Assembly: GCF_010093025.1 (NCBI RefSeq)
Contig: NZ_CP048114.1
Coordinates: forward strand, 1,178,001 to 1,242,000
DNA from: Edaphobacter sp. 12200R-103
Lineage (GTDB): Bacteria; Acidobacteriota; Terriglobia; Terriglobales; Acidobacteriaceae
Direction of reading: 5' to 3'
DNA length: 64,000 nt
The notes beneath the pieces were generated by a model. The model made no database searches. It was given only the letters and a program-made list of their open reading frames with translations, and was not told where the DNA came from. The translations under genes were made by a program, and so were the position numbers. Shown one piece after another: positions 50,446 to 60,681 of the stretch. Every line of letters begins with the position of its first letter. Position 1 is the first letter of the stretch.

Positions 50446-52461
50446 TTACATTCGCTCCGGCGCCTGTATTCCGAGATAGCCTAGCGCCCGCACCATCTCT
50501 CGCTGCGCCACAGCTGCAGTCGCCAGATACAGTCCGCGCCGGCCCGGATCGGTCTCATTCAGAATATGGTGTCGGTGATAGAAGTTGTTGAACTGCTGCG
50601 CCAGCTGGAAGGCGTAGCGGGCAAGATACGCCGGCTCCGAGGTCGCGATGCACTGCTCGATCATCAGGGTCAGCTTTGAGGCCAGCAGCCACGTCTCCCA
50701 GACCGTCGTTCCGGCCTCCCCTTCTAGCATCTCTCCCAGATCGAGCGAAGCAAGTGCGGCGAGCGCCGCCTCTGCCGTCGTCCCCGCCTTGCGAAAGATA
50801 TTTGCCGCTCGCACGATGGCGTACTGCACATAAGGCCCCGTCTCACCCTCGAAGCTGAGCGCATCTTTGAAGTCGAAGGCTATCACAGTATTGCGCGTAT
50901 AACGCAGCATGAAATAACGCAGAGCGCCCACGGCGATCTGGCTGGCGATCGTTCTCCGCTCAACCTCGGCGAGATCGGGATGCCGCGCATCGACCTCCGT
51001 GCGTGCCGCCGCGATCAACCGATCCAGCAGGTCGTCGGCCTTGACCCCGAATCCCTTTCGTCCACTGACCTCAATGTACGCCCGCCTCTGGTCCTCTTCG
51101 CTGACCGTATATCCCAGCTCGAGCGCGCACCGCGGCGTCAGCGCGACCATCTCGTAGGAGAAATGCGTGTAACGGTCAGCCTCTTCTGTGAACCCCATTC
51201 CGCGCAGGGCCTGCACCACCTGCGTCTGTGGATCATTCTGCCGCGAGTCAATCACGTTATAGATCGCATCAGCGCGCCCGAAGACCGGATGGTCCGGATC
51301 GCTCTCGCCCGAGGTCGAGATCCAGCAGGTATGCGTCGGGTATTCCCGGAATCTGCGATAGCCGAAGTCCTTGCCCTGCAGCAGCCCGAACTTCCAGAGG
51401 TGGTACGCAATGTCTTTGCCGACGTAGGTCACAGTGCCGTTCGAACGAACGATAACCTTGGCGTCTTCATCCGGACCATCGGCTGGATCGGCTTCCGTCT
51501 GCGCTCCATTGACAGGAGCGCGCCGCATCACCCAACAGCCCTTATTCTTGCCCTCGGTCTCGAGATAGAGCACCCCTTTCTCGATCATCAACTGGCGAGC
51601 CGCATCCCAGAAGTGAAGATGAAGAATCTCGCTCTCGCGGGGCAGAAAGTCATATTCGATCGAGAGCCGCGCCATCGTCTCGAGATGCCTGCGCAGGACC
51701 GCAGTCGCGATCAGATCTGCAATCTCTGCCGTGTCGTTTCCACCCCGTTCGATGGCGTGAAGCGTCTCCAACCGCAGCTGCTTGCGCGCCGCCGCCTGGC
51801 TCTCGTCCTGGGTGTACCACTGCGAGACGCGGGCATAGAGATCCCAGCAGTAAAAATCGATCCGCTCTCCCTTTTCGTTCAGCTCGGTTAGTAATGCGCG
51901 GGTTCCGGTCAGATCGAGCCCCGCAAGATGAATAAGGCCGACCACGACATCCGCAACCTGCACGCCGGTATTGTCGATGTAATTTTGAACACCGACCTCG
52001 TAGCCGCTCTTGTAATCGTCCCGGCGAAGAAGGCGCTGGAAGGTATCGCCAAGGATCGCGTTCCGCAGGTGCCCAATATGGGCAGCCTTGTTGGGATTGA
52101 TGCTCGTATGTTCCACCAGCCGGAATCCAGGACCGCCGACATCGGCATGCCGGTCCTGGGCCATCTCACGTGCGATGGCGGCGCGATTCAGGCGCACGTT
52201 GAGATACCCTGCGCCAGCAACCTCAACCGAGGCGACTCCTTCGGGCAACGCGACGGAAAGCTCCGCGACCAGTTCAGTTGCAATCGCCCGCGGCGCTTTT
52301 CTCAGGCGCTTGGCCAGCTCAAAGGCGACCGGCAAAGCAAGTTCGCCCAGTGCAATGGACGGCGGTTGCTCTACGGCCAGGTTGGCAAGACTGACGTCAT
52401 ATTTCGCACCGAGGATAGCCTGAATGCGGACGAGAAGAGACTGTTGAACGATACGATACAT
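50446..52461 (-). CDS. argS: Arginyl-tRNA synthetase
   Basis: A 671-residue class I synthetase. The N-terminal Add-1 domain is followed by the HIGH motif (SINPNKAAHIGHLRNAILGDTFQ, about residues 120-142), the catalytic core with an insertion (~300-340), the KMSKS equivalent VSGRKGFGVKADDLLD, and the DALR anticodon-binding domain (FQLAQQFNNFYHRHHIL). It charges tRNA-Arg. The length is above the ~560 of many ArgS because of insertions. The ATG at 52461 opens MYRIVQQSL; no clear ribosome site. Confidence 0.95.
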   Translation of the reverse strand: MYRIVQQSLLVRIQAILGAKYDVSLANLAVEQPPSIALGELALPVAFELAKRLRKAPRAIATELVAELSVALPEGVASVEVAGAGYLNVRLNRAAIAREMAQDRHADVGGPGFRLVEHTSINPNKAAHIGHLRNAILGDTFQRLLRRDDYKSGYEVGVQNYIDNTGVQVADVVVGLIHLAGLDLTGTRALLTELNEKGERIDFYCWDLYARVSQWYTQDESQAAARKQLRLETLHAIERGGNDTAEIADLIATAVLRRHLETMARLSIEYDFLPRESEILHLHFWDAARQLMIEKGVLYLETEGKNKGCWVMRRAPVNGAQTEADPADGPDEDAKVIVRSNGTVTYVGKDIAYHLWKFGLLQGKDFGYRRFREYPTHTCWISTSGESDPDHPVFGRADAIYNVIDSRQNDPQTQVVQALRGMGFTEEADRYTHFSYEMVALTPRCALELGYTVSEEDQRRAYIEVSGRKGFGVKADDLLDRLIAAARTEVDARHPDLAEVERRTIASQIAVGALRYFMLRYTRNTVIAFDFKDALSFEGETGPYVQYAIVRAANIFRKAGTTAEAALAALASLDLGEMLEGEAGTTVWETWLLASKLTLMIEQCIATSEPAYLARYAFQLAQQFNNFYHRHHILNETDPGRRGLYLATAAVAQREMVRALGYLGIQAPERM

Positions 52462-52559
52462 GCGCTGGAGATCACCGCTCGGTTGGGGTTTTATTCAGTT
52501 TACGCGACTGAAGTCAGCCTTTCAGCGTCGCGAGACTTCTTTGATTGCCAGGCATTCGT

Positions 52560-53705
52560 TCAGGCGGTCTGAGCCGTCGAGATTCGCGAGAAGCACAGGC
52601 GCAGCAGTGTGTGCGTTACCTGGTCGTAGTCGTGCCGCAGAACCTCGCCTTCATGGAGAAAGTTACCGGTTACCGGCTCGACTCCGAGCTGGCGGATGCG
52701 GTCAAGGTCCGTGACAATAGGCTCCTGCCCCTCCCGGGCGTACTGGGCGAGGGTCCCAGGTGAGATAGGGGCGGTGTTGATCAATGCATAGTCAAAGAGA
52801 TCTTTTCCTGCGCCACCTGCATGTTCCAGGATCTTCTCGATATGCTGCGAGGCTGTAAGTCCCAGAGACTCGTTTGCCTGCGTCATCAGATTGCAGATAA
52901 GCACACGGGTAGCCCGCGAGGCGGCGATCGCCTCCGGGATGCCTCGAACCAGCAGGTTGGTGACGAGAGAGGTATAGAGCGATCCGGGGCCAAGCGTTAT
53001 CAGATCGGCGTTGGCGATGGCGTCAAGCGTTTCCGGTAGGGGATCAACCTCAGCAGGGTCCAGCATCAGTTCGACGATGTTCCTCTTGCTTCTGGTGATA
53101 TTGGTCTCTCCCCGGACGAGAGAACCATCGTCCATCTGCGCGGCGAGCGTGACATTCGTCGTGGTGGCGGGAAAGATACGTCCGCGAATGGCCAGAATGT
53201 GAGAAGAAGTCTGGACGGCCTGGGCGAAGTCACCGGTGATATGGCACAAAGCCGCCAGGAAAAGATTTCCGAAGCTGTGGCCCTGGAGCTCTCCCTGGTC
53301 GAAACGATATTTAAACAGCTTGGCCAGCGTGTACTCATCTTCCGAGAGGGCCACCATGCAGTTGCGGATATCGCCCGGAGGAAGGATATTAAGATCGTCC
53401 CGGAGGCGGCCTGACGATCCGCCATCGTCTGTCACGGTCACAACGGCGGCAAGCTCACTGATCAGGTGGCTGGAAACCGCAGAAGATTTGCTGGCATCCT
53501 CTGCGCGGGGCCGTCTGCGCCTCTCTTGTATGGGAACATAGCGTTTTAGGCCACGCAGAAGAGTGGAAAGCCCCGTTCCTCCGCCGATCGCAACGACCCG
53601 AAGCGGTCTCTCGACCTGTCCAATTGGCTTGAAAGAACTCAAAAGCACCCCTTTGTCAGTGCACGAGCTTGCATCCATGGTACTGGACGGAGTAGTCGAC
53701 CGCAC
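52560..53705 (-). CDS. yvcK: YvcK/CofD-like protein (gluconeogenesis factor family)
   Basis: A 381-residue protein. VVAIGGGTGLSTLLRGLKRYV (about 37-57) is the nucleotide-binding loop and VVTVTDDGGSSGRLRDDLNI with PPGDIRNCMVAL is the family signature. YvcK binds UDP-sugars and is needed for cell shape and growth on gluconeogenic carbon sources in other bacteria. A ~40-residue basic insertion follows the first strand. The start is unsure: GTG at 53705 or ATG at 53678; neither has a clear ribosome site. It follows the TPR gene by 21 bases. Confidence 0.87.
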   Translation of the reverse strand: MRSTTPSSTMDASSCTDKGVLLSSFKPIGQVERPLRVVAIGGGTGLSTLLRGLKRYVPIQERRRRPRAEDASKSSAVSSHLISELAAVVTVTDDGGSSGRLRDDLNILPPGDIRNCMVALSEDEYTLAKLFKYRFDQGELQGHSFGNLFLAALCHITGDFAQAVQTSSHILAIRGRIFPATTTNVTLAAQMDDGSLVRGETNITRSKRNIVELMLDPAEVDPLPETLDAIANADLITLGPGSLYTSLVTNLLVRGIPEAIAASRATRVLICNLMTQANESLGLTASQHIEKILEHAGGAGKDLFDYALINTAPISPGTLAQYAREGQEPIVTDLDRIRQLGVEPVTGNFLHEGEVLRHDYDQVTHTLLRLCFSRISTAQTA

Positions 53706-53726
53706 AGAGGTGCGCTAAACGTTGAA

Positions 53727-54287
53727 TCAGACCTCGGGGTAGAGTAGTTCGGTAAAGCGAGGATCATCCGCCATATCCTGAAAGTCGGAGTCTGCGCGCG
53801 CCTGAATGCGGTTGCGTGGATTGCGGCGAATCGCCTCGGTCAGATGCTCCAGGCAGGTATGGGAATCGCCCGTCATGGAGGCGATTACGGCGAGCCCATA
53901 GAAGGCATAGTCGGCATCGCCGTTCTGCTTCAGAATTGTCTGGAACTGCTCCTTCGCATCTTCGTAGTGACCGTCATTCAACAGGGACACTGCGTAGTCA
54001 TAGTGTTCCTCGTGACTGACGAACCTGGTCTCGCGCTTCTCCAGTTGCGCATTGGACGCATTGATATACATGCGAATGCGATCGGAGAGATTGCCTGCCC
54101 CGGCGACCAGGAGCTTCTCAAATGCGGTGCGGGCCTTCTCGAACTTGCCCTCCTGCATGAGCCGGACGGCAGCCTCATAGCCAGCAAGCAGCTGAGCCTG
54201 CGATGGATCGTTCGCCGGGGTAACAGCACCAGCAAGGGTGCGAGTGGAACGCTTGGAAGCTGTAGCGGTCTTTGTGGTCTGTGCCAT
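53727..54287 (-). CDS. Tetratricopeptide repeat protein
   Basis: A ~186-residue protein. A Lys/Thr/Ala-rich N-terminus is followed by TPR-like helices: LLAGYEAAVRLMQEGKFEKARTAFEKLL, YDYAVSLLNDGHYEDAKEQFQTILKQN, ADYAFYGLAVIASMTGD and CLEHLTEAIRRNP. Probably a protein-protein adaptor. No signal peptide. ATG 54287 was chosen; a GTG nine codons upstream is possible. It lies upstream of yvcK in the same direction. Confidence 0.78.
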   Translation of the reverse strand: MAQTTKTATASKRSTRTLAGAVTPANDPSQAQLLAGYEAAVRLMQEGKFEKARTAFEKLLVAGAGNLSDRIRMYINASNAQLEKRETRFVSHEEHYDYAVSLLNDGHYEDAKEQFQTILKQNGDADYAFYGLAVIASMTGDSHTCLEHLTEAIRRNPRNRIQARADSDFQDMADDPRFTELLYPEV

Positions 54288-54435
54288 GATTTGTCGTCTC
54301 GCCTTGAGGCGCACTCCTCAGTCTGACATTGTATCGACGGACTGAATTCATATATTTTCGGATTTATACCCACCAATGGGGTTCAGGTCAACTCCCAGAT
54401 AGTGTCAGACTTCCTGCAGCTCCACTTATCCTGCC

Positions 54436-55044
54436 TTATATTTTATGTTTGTAGATCGCCGGATTCAGCTCCGGATCGTTGTACATCTTCATCTGACGAT
54501 AGAGCTTGAATCGCCGCTTCCCGGAGGCAGCATCGTGCAAAAAGGCCCCGAGGGCCATTGTGAGGTCGCTCCGCTGCTCCAGAAGGACCCCCAGCCGTTG
54601 GAGGTTTCGCTGCCGGTGCGCATCACCTGCATCCGTGCGCTCCGCCTGTTCACGTGTGTGGAAGATTTTGAGTGCGAGGATCGAGAGCCGGTCGATCATC
54701 ATTCCCGGGGTTTCTGAGTGTAGCGGCGCATGAGGAGACGCGCGCATAACGTCATCAAGCAAAGAGAGAAACTTCAGGTCGATCTTTTCAATCAGGTCGT
54801 TGCGGTATTGGTTCAGGCGATCGATGGAATGTTTGACGGCTGCAATCTCCGTATCGGATGCGTGGGGATCGCGTGCCTTGTCTTCCTCATGCCAGAGATC
54901 GAAGTTGGCACGATGCTGCGCTACAGTCAGGTCGGCCAAGGCTTCTGATACGTCGGATACAGGGGGGAGAGAACGGTGCCAAATCTCCGTTCTCTCATCC
55001 TGCATGCGGGTTAGGTCAGTGACATTCGGCAGCTGTACGTTCAT
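54436..55044 (-). CDS. DUF4254 domain protein
   Basis: A 202-residue, mainly helical protein (ADLTVAQHRANFDLWHEEDKARDPHASDTEIAAVKHSIDRLNQYRNDLIEKID...) recognised as DUF4254. This family has no assigned activity and is often found beside LPS glycosyltransferase genes, as here, where a GT9 gene starts divergently 81 bases away. A link to heptose/LPS assembly is inference. Confidence 0.78.
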   Translation of the reverse strand: MNVQLPNVTDLTRMQDERTEIWHRSLPPVSDVSEALADLTVAQHRANFDLWHEEDKARDPHASDTEIAAVKHSIDRLNQYRNDLIEKIDLKFLSLLDDVMRASPHAPLHSETPGMMIDRLSILALKIFHTREQAERTDAGDAHRQRNLQRLGVLLEQRSDLTMALGAFLHDAASGKRRFKLYRQMKMYNDPELNPAIYKHKI

Positions 55045-55124
55045 GTCTTAAAACAAGACTTTACCAGCTTGCAATCCCACAGCTCTTGCAGGAAAGAGTT
55101 GGAACCCGCAGACTAAGGAGAGAC

Positions 55125-56216
55125 ATGCCCTCCTCCCCCATGAAGAAGGAACTCAGCTCAGCCCGGCGTGTGCTCATCTATCGGCTGGGAAGCCTGGGCG
55201 ACACACTGATTGCGCTGCCGGCTCTGCACCTTGTGAAGAGGGCCTTTCCGCAGGCAGAACGGCGCATGCTGACCAACATCCCGGTCAATGCCAAAGCGCC
55301 TCCGGTCGCGGCTATTCTAGAAAATACGGATCTGGTCCAGGGCTACTTTCGCTACACCGTAGGGACCCGCAGCGCTGTCGATCTGGCCCGTCTGTGGTGG
55401 ACGCTGGTGCAATGGCGGCCAGATGTCCTGGTGTACCTGGGTTCGGCCCGCGGCGTCGCTTCTGCAAAGAGAGACGATAACTTCTTCCGGCTCTGTGGAA
55501 TCCGTTATCGATTCGGTGTTCCCCTCACCGAGGACATGCAACAGAACAGATGGGATGATTCAACACAGTCTTTCGAACCCGAGGCCTCACGGCTCGTGCG
55601 CAATCTGGGCGAGCTCGGCAGCGGCGACCTGAACGCCCCGGAAAGCTGGGATCTGCATCTTTCCTCCCAGGAAATCTCACGCGCGGATGAAGCCCTCGCG
55701 GATCTGGAAGGTCGGCCCATCATCGCTGTCAGCGTAGGGACGAAGGTGCAATCGAAGGACTGGGGACGCGAAAACTGGCGTGAACTGTTGAATCGCCTCG
55801 CACTGCTCTATCCCGGTTATGCGCTGGCTCTGGCAGGCGCTCCTGAAGAGAGCGAAAGCAGCGATTTCGCAGCTGAGGGCTGGCGCACTGCAGGAGGCGG
55901 ACCCGTCACAAATTTATGTGGCCGCCTTAAGCCACGGGAAAGCGCGGCGGCTTTTCGTCGTGCTCGGGTCTTCATCGGGCACGACAGCGGGCCGATGCAC
56001 CTGGCCGCTTCTGTTCAGACGCCGTGCATCGCTATATTTGCAGCTCGAAACAAGCCACGCATCTGGTTCCCGTATGGAAAGAATCATCGGGTGCTCTATC
56101 ACAAGACAGATTGCTGGGGATGCGGCCTGGAGACCTGCATCGTTGAGAAAAAACGTTGTCTTACATCAATCACAGTGAATGAGGTTGTCGAGCAGGTGCG
56201 CTCTGTTCTGGGGTAA
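55125..56216 (+). CDS. Glycosyltransferase family 9 (heptosyltransferase-like)
   Basis: A 363-residue protein. The N-terminal RRVLIYRLGSLGDTLIALPALHLVKRAFPQAE and the C-terminal FIGHDSGPMHLAASVQTPCIAIFAARN are the GT9 signatures; members transfer ADP-heptose to the LPS core. A cysteine cluster (DCWGCGLETCIVEKKRC) follows near the end, often seen in this family. TAAGGAGA precedes the ATG at 55125; an upstream frame extension of 13 codons is less likely. First gene of the heptose operon. Confidence 0.88.
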   Translation: MPSSPMKKELSSARRVLIYRLGSLGDTLIALPALHLVKRAFPQAERRMLTNIPVNAKAPPVAAILENTDLVQGYFRYTVGTRSAVDLARLWWTLVQWRPDVLVYLGSARGVASAKRDDNFFRLCGIRYRFGVPLTEDMQQNRWDDSTQSFEPEASRLVRNLGELGSGDLNAPESWDLHLSSQEISRADEALADLEGRPIIAVSVGTKVQSKDWGRENWRELLNRLALLYPGYALALAGAPEESESSDFAAEGWRTAGGGPVTNLCGRLKPRESAAAFRRARVFIGHDSGPMHLAASVQTPCIAIFAARNKPRIWFPYGKNHRVLYHKTDCWGCGLETCIVEKKRCLTSITVNEVVEQVRSVLG

Positions 56217-56289
56217 TGCCACCGAAGGTCGTTTACAAGGTTACGCAGCGAAAGATGCGATGATGAGATAAAGGAGACGAACCTACTGC

Positions 56290-57771
56290 ATGTTGCCGGA
56301 ACTTCATTCCATTCTGAACTTACTTGAGGGCGGGTTCTCTCAGCTCAAGGTCCTGGTGATAGGAGATATCATGCTGGACCGCTACATTCATGGCGAAGTC
56401 GAGCGGATCTCTCCTGAGGCGCCCGTTCCCGTAATCCGACATGCGCAGCGGTATGAGCGTGCGGGAGGCGCCGCCAATGTTGCGATGAATCTTGCCGGGC
56501 TTGGCTGCCAGACGATTCTCGCCGGGTTCTGGGGCTCAGATGCCGAACAGGCAGAGATTAAAACGATTCTGGACCGGGCAGGCGTGGACACGGTCGGGGT
56601 CGTCTCCAGTTCCCTGCCAACCATCTCAAAGACCCGCATCGTGGGTAGAATGCAACAGTTGCTCCGGCTCGATATCGAGAGCAGGGAGGCTCCTCCCGCT
56701 GTGGAGCTGGACCGACTGATCGAACGGGCAACTTCGCTGGTCGATAAGGTCCATGCGGTCATCCTGTCGGACTACGCCAAAGGCGCGCTGTCCCGGTCTG
56801 TCTGCGAAGCAGTGATTCAGGCAGCCTCTGCAAAGGGTATTCCGGTAATGGCAGACCCGAAGACACCCGACCTGAGTAAATATGCCGGGGCAACTTCTGT
56901 CTGCCCCAATCTCTCCGAACTTTCTCTGGCGACGGGAATACCCGCTCACCAGACCGAGGCACTTCTAGAAGCAGGGCAGCTTCAGGTAGCCAAACACGGC
57001 ATTCAGTTCTTGACCGTGACGATGAGCGAGAAAGGGATTGCCGTGCTTTGGCCCGAGGGGCGGTATCACTCCCCTGCACGAGCCCGCGAGGTATTCGACG
57101 TGTCCGGCGCCGGAGATACAGTTATCGCCACTCTGGCCGCCTCGTTTGCCGGCGGATTGCAGGTGGAGACTGCGGTCGACCTGGCCAATCTTGCCGCCGG
57201 GATCGTTGTCGGCAAAATGGGAACTGTGCCGGTCGCGCAGCATGAACTGATCGCCGCACTTACTCCGAGCACGACCCTGGCAGCGGGCGAGAAGATTCTG
57301 GATCGCGAACGGATCGCGAAGCGAGTGGCGGAGTGGCGCTCCTCTGGAGAGACGATCGTCTTCACAAACGGCTGCTTCGATCTGCTGCATGTAGGGCACA
57401 TTACATTGCTTGAGGACTGCCGCCGGTTTGGCACGAAACTCGTTCTAGGTCTGAATGCCGATGCCTCTGTATGCAGGCTGAAAGGACCCACCCGCCCAAT
57501 CGTGCGGGAAAATGAGCGGGCGCGCGTTTTGGCTGCGCTCGCGGCGGTGGATGCTGTTGTCCTGTTTGAAGAGGACACGCCTCTCGATCTGATACGCGAG
57601 CTTAAGCCTGATGTACTGGTTAAGGGTGGTGACTATACGATTGAGACCGTGGTCGGGCACGAAGCGGTGCAGGAGGCTGGAGGGCGTGTGGAGATCGTGC
57701 CCACGGTCGAGGGCTTCTCGACAACCAATATTGTTCGGAAACTCATGGCAACTCAGGAGAAGGAAAATTGA
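56290..57771 (+). CDS. hldE: Bifunctional D-glycero-beta-D-manno-heptose kinase / adenylyltransferase HldE
   Basis: A 493-residue fusion of normal length. The N-terminal ~320 residues are a PfkB-type kinase (LVIGDIMLDRYIHGEVERISPEAPVPV; catalytic VSGAGDTVIATLAASF). The C-terminal ~150 residues are a cytidylyltransferase-like domain with the HxGH motif (TNGCFDLLHVGHITLLEDCR) and ERARVLAAL. It makes ADP-D-glycero-beta-D-manno-heptose in two steps; gmhA/gmhB are not in the window. GGAG lies upstream, and hldD overlaps its stop. Confidence 0.95.
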   Translation: MLPELHSILNLLEGGFSQLKVLVIGDIMLDRYIHGEVERISPEAPVPVIRHAQRYERAGGAANVAMNLAGLGCQTILAGFWGSDAEQAEIKTILDRAGVDTVGVVSSSLPTISKTRIVGRMQQLLRLDIESREAPPAVELDRLIERATSLVDKVHAVILSDYAKGALSRSVCEAVIQAASAKGIPVMADPKTPDLSKYAGATSVCPNLSELSLATGIPAHQTEALLEAGQLQVAKHGIQFLTVTMSEKGIAVLWPEGRYHSPARAREVFDVSGAGDTVIATLAASFAGGLQVETAVDLANLAAGIVVGKMGTVPVAQHELIAALTPSTTLAAGEKILDRERIAKRVAEWRSSGETIVFTNGCFDLLHVGHITLLEDCRRFGTKLVLGLNADASVCRLKGPTRPIVRENERARVLAALAAVDAVVLFEEDTPLDLIRELKPDVLVKGGDYTIETVVGHEAVQEAGGRVEIVPTVEGFSTTNIVRKLMATQEKEN

Positions 57772-58739
57772 TCATCGTTACGGGCGGCGCAGGCTTTATT
57801 GGAAGCAATCTGGTTCACGAGCTTAACCGGATCGGCCATAAGGATATTCTTGTCGTCGACAATCTGGCGCCTGCCCCCAACCTCAGCGGACCGAAGTTTC
57901 TCAATCTGCATGGCGCGGAGTTCTCCGATTACATGGACAAGCGTGAATTTCGCGAGGTTCTCAAGGCTGGCCTGATTGACGGGAGCAAAGTTCGAGCAAT
58001 TCTCCACCAGGGCGCCTGTTCCAACACACTCGAAGACGATGGCCGCTACATGATGGACAACAACTTCACCTACTCCAAAGAACTGCTGCACTTCGCGCTC
58101 GAGCACCGGATTCCCTTCGTCTACGCCTCGACCGCCGCAACCTATGGAGCCAGCACCTCCTTCAAGGAGGTGCCTGAGAACGAGAAGCCGCTGAATATCT
58201 ACGGTTATTCAAAGCTTGTCTTCGACAATTATGTGCGGCGCCTTATGCCTGAAATTAAAAGCACAGTGGTCGGCCTGCGTTATTTCAACGTTTACGGCCA
58301 ACGAGAACAACACAAAGGTCGCATGGCGAGCGTGATGCACCACTTCACGAAGCAGCTCAAAGAGACTGGCGTTATTCGAATGTTTGAAGGATCGGGTGGG
58401 TATGGCGATGGAGAACAGCGCCGTGATTTTGTCTATGTAGGCGACCTGGCCCGAATCAATATGTTTTTTGCAGGATTACTGGCCGATCAGAAGGGCCCTC
58501 AAAATGTCCAAGCAGTTGTGAACGCGGGAACCGGAGAAGCGCGCACCTTCAAGGCCGTCGCTGAAGCATTAATGAGCGTTCATGGCCGGGGAAAGATCGA
58601 ATACATTCCATTTCCCGGGGATCTCAAAAATCGGTATCAACACTTCACGCAGGCAGACGTTGAAGGATTGCGGAAGGCCGGTTACGTGGATCCCTTCACC
58701 GCTCTGGAAGACGGAGTCAAAAAGACATTTCCTCAATAA
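57768..58739 (+). CDS. hldD: ADP-L-glycero-D-manno-heptose 6-epimerase HldD
   Basis: A 323-residue short-chain dehydrogenase-type protein. The NAD(P) motif is IIVTGGAGFIGSNLVHELN; the catalytic YxxxK lies in NIYGYSKLVFDNYV; FNVYGQREQHKGRMASVMHHF is typical of HldD. It converts D,D- to L,D-heptose for LPS. The start is TTG in a TTGA overlap with the hldE stop, with AGGA upstream, so translation is coupled. Confidence 0.94.
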   Translation: MIIVTGGAGFIGSNLVHELNRIGHKDILVVDNLAPAPNLSGPKFLNLHGAEFSDYMDKREFREVLKAGLIDGSKVRAILHQGACSNTLEDDGRYMMDNNFTYSKELLHFALEHRIPFVYASTAATYGASTSFKEVPENEKPLNIYGYSKLVFDNYVRRLMPEIKSTVVGLRYFNVYGQREQHKGRMASVMHHFTKQLKETGVIRMFEGSGGYGDGEQRRDFVYVGDLARINMFFAGLLADQKGPQNVQAVVNAGTGEARTFKAVAEALMSVHGRGKIEYIPFPGDLKNRYQHFTQADVEGLRKAGYVDPFTALEDGVKKTFPQ

Positions 58740-58926
58740 CGCTTACAAAGCGATAGAGAAATGCGGTATAAAAATGCCTTGGGTATAACCCCCGAGGATT
58801 AATACTTTTAAAACAGCAGAAAATCAGCCAATTCCGTGGCCTGTGGAAGACACGCGCTTTCACAGCCTTCCTTTGTATTCGCTTCGCGAAATTGAGGATA
58901 GGTGCAATGTGTTGAACGAATGGTAA

Positions 58927-60297
<1,371 letters not shown>

Positions 60298-60334
60298 GCT
60301 AAGCGCGTTTTCCGAGCCGCGTTTGCGACTAAAG

Positions 60335-60368
60335 ACCGGCGGTGCAGGTGAGATCCTGCTTCGCCGGT
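60335..60368 (+). terminator. Hairpin after gdhA
   Basis: ACCGGCG and GCAGG pair with CCTGC and CGCCGGT around a 6-base loop, with a 2x2 internal mismatch. No clear T-run follows, so terminator function is only likely. Confidence 0.45.
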
Positions 60369-60510
60369 TCCAGCGCCACGATGACACAAAGGATTGTCCT
60401 GAGATCTACTGCGATATAACAGACAAGTTCCCAAACATCACGTTGCGGCGTTCGTTCTTACCGCGGGAACTTTAGTCGTTCCCCGGATCTGTAAATTGTT
60501 TGAGTGATTT

Positions 60511-60586
60511 TGGTGAGAGCGCTGGGGCTCGAACCCAGGACCAACGCCTTAAAAGGGCGATGCTCTACCAACTGAGCTACGCTCTC
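60511..60586 (-). tRNA. tRNA-Lys (anticodon UUU)
   Basis: A 76-base tRNA on the minus strand. Acceptor GAGAGCG/CGCTCTC, D-arm TAGCTCAGTTGGTAGAGCA, anticodon loop CTTTTAA with anticodon TTT, T-arm CTGGGTTCGAGCCCCAG, and an encoded CCA at 60511-60513. Confidence 0.95.
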
Positions 60587-60681
60587 ATTAACTCCAAGTT
60601 AGCACATTCGGCAATGTAAGTCGCGCTTCCACTGCGTTCATTTACGAATCTGTTGTGAGTAAACATCGGAATCGGTTGTTA

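Noticed and set aside
50980..51891. A 303-codon frame opposite argS
   Set aside because: It is antisense to conserved ArgS motifs and has no plausible start.
58785..58805. Hairpin-like CCTTGGG...CCCCGAGG after hldD
   Set aside because: The stem is short and imperfect and the T-run is not adjacent; not strong enough to call a terminator.
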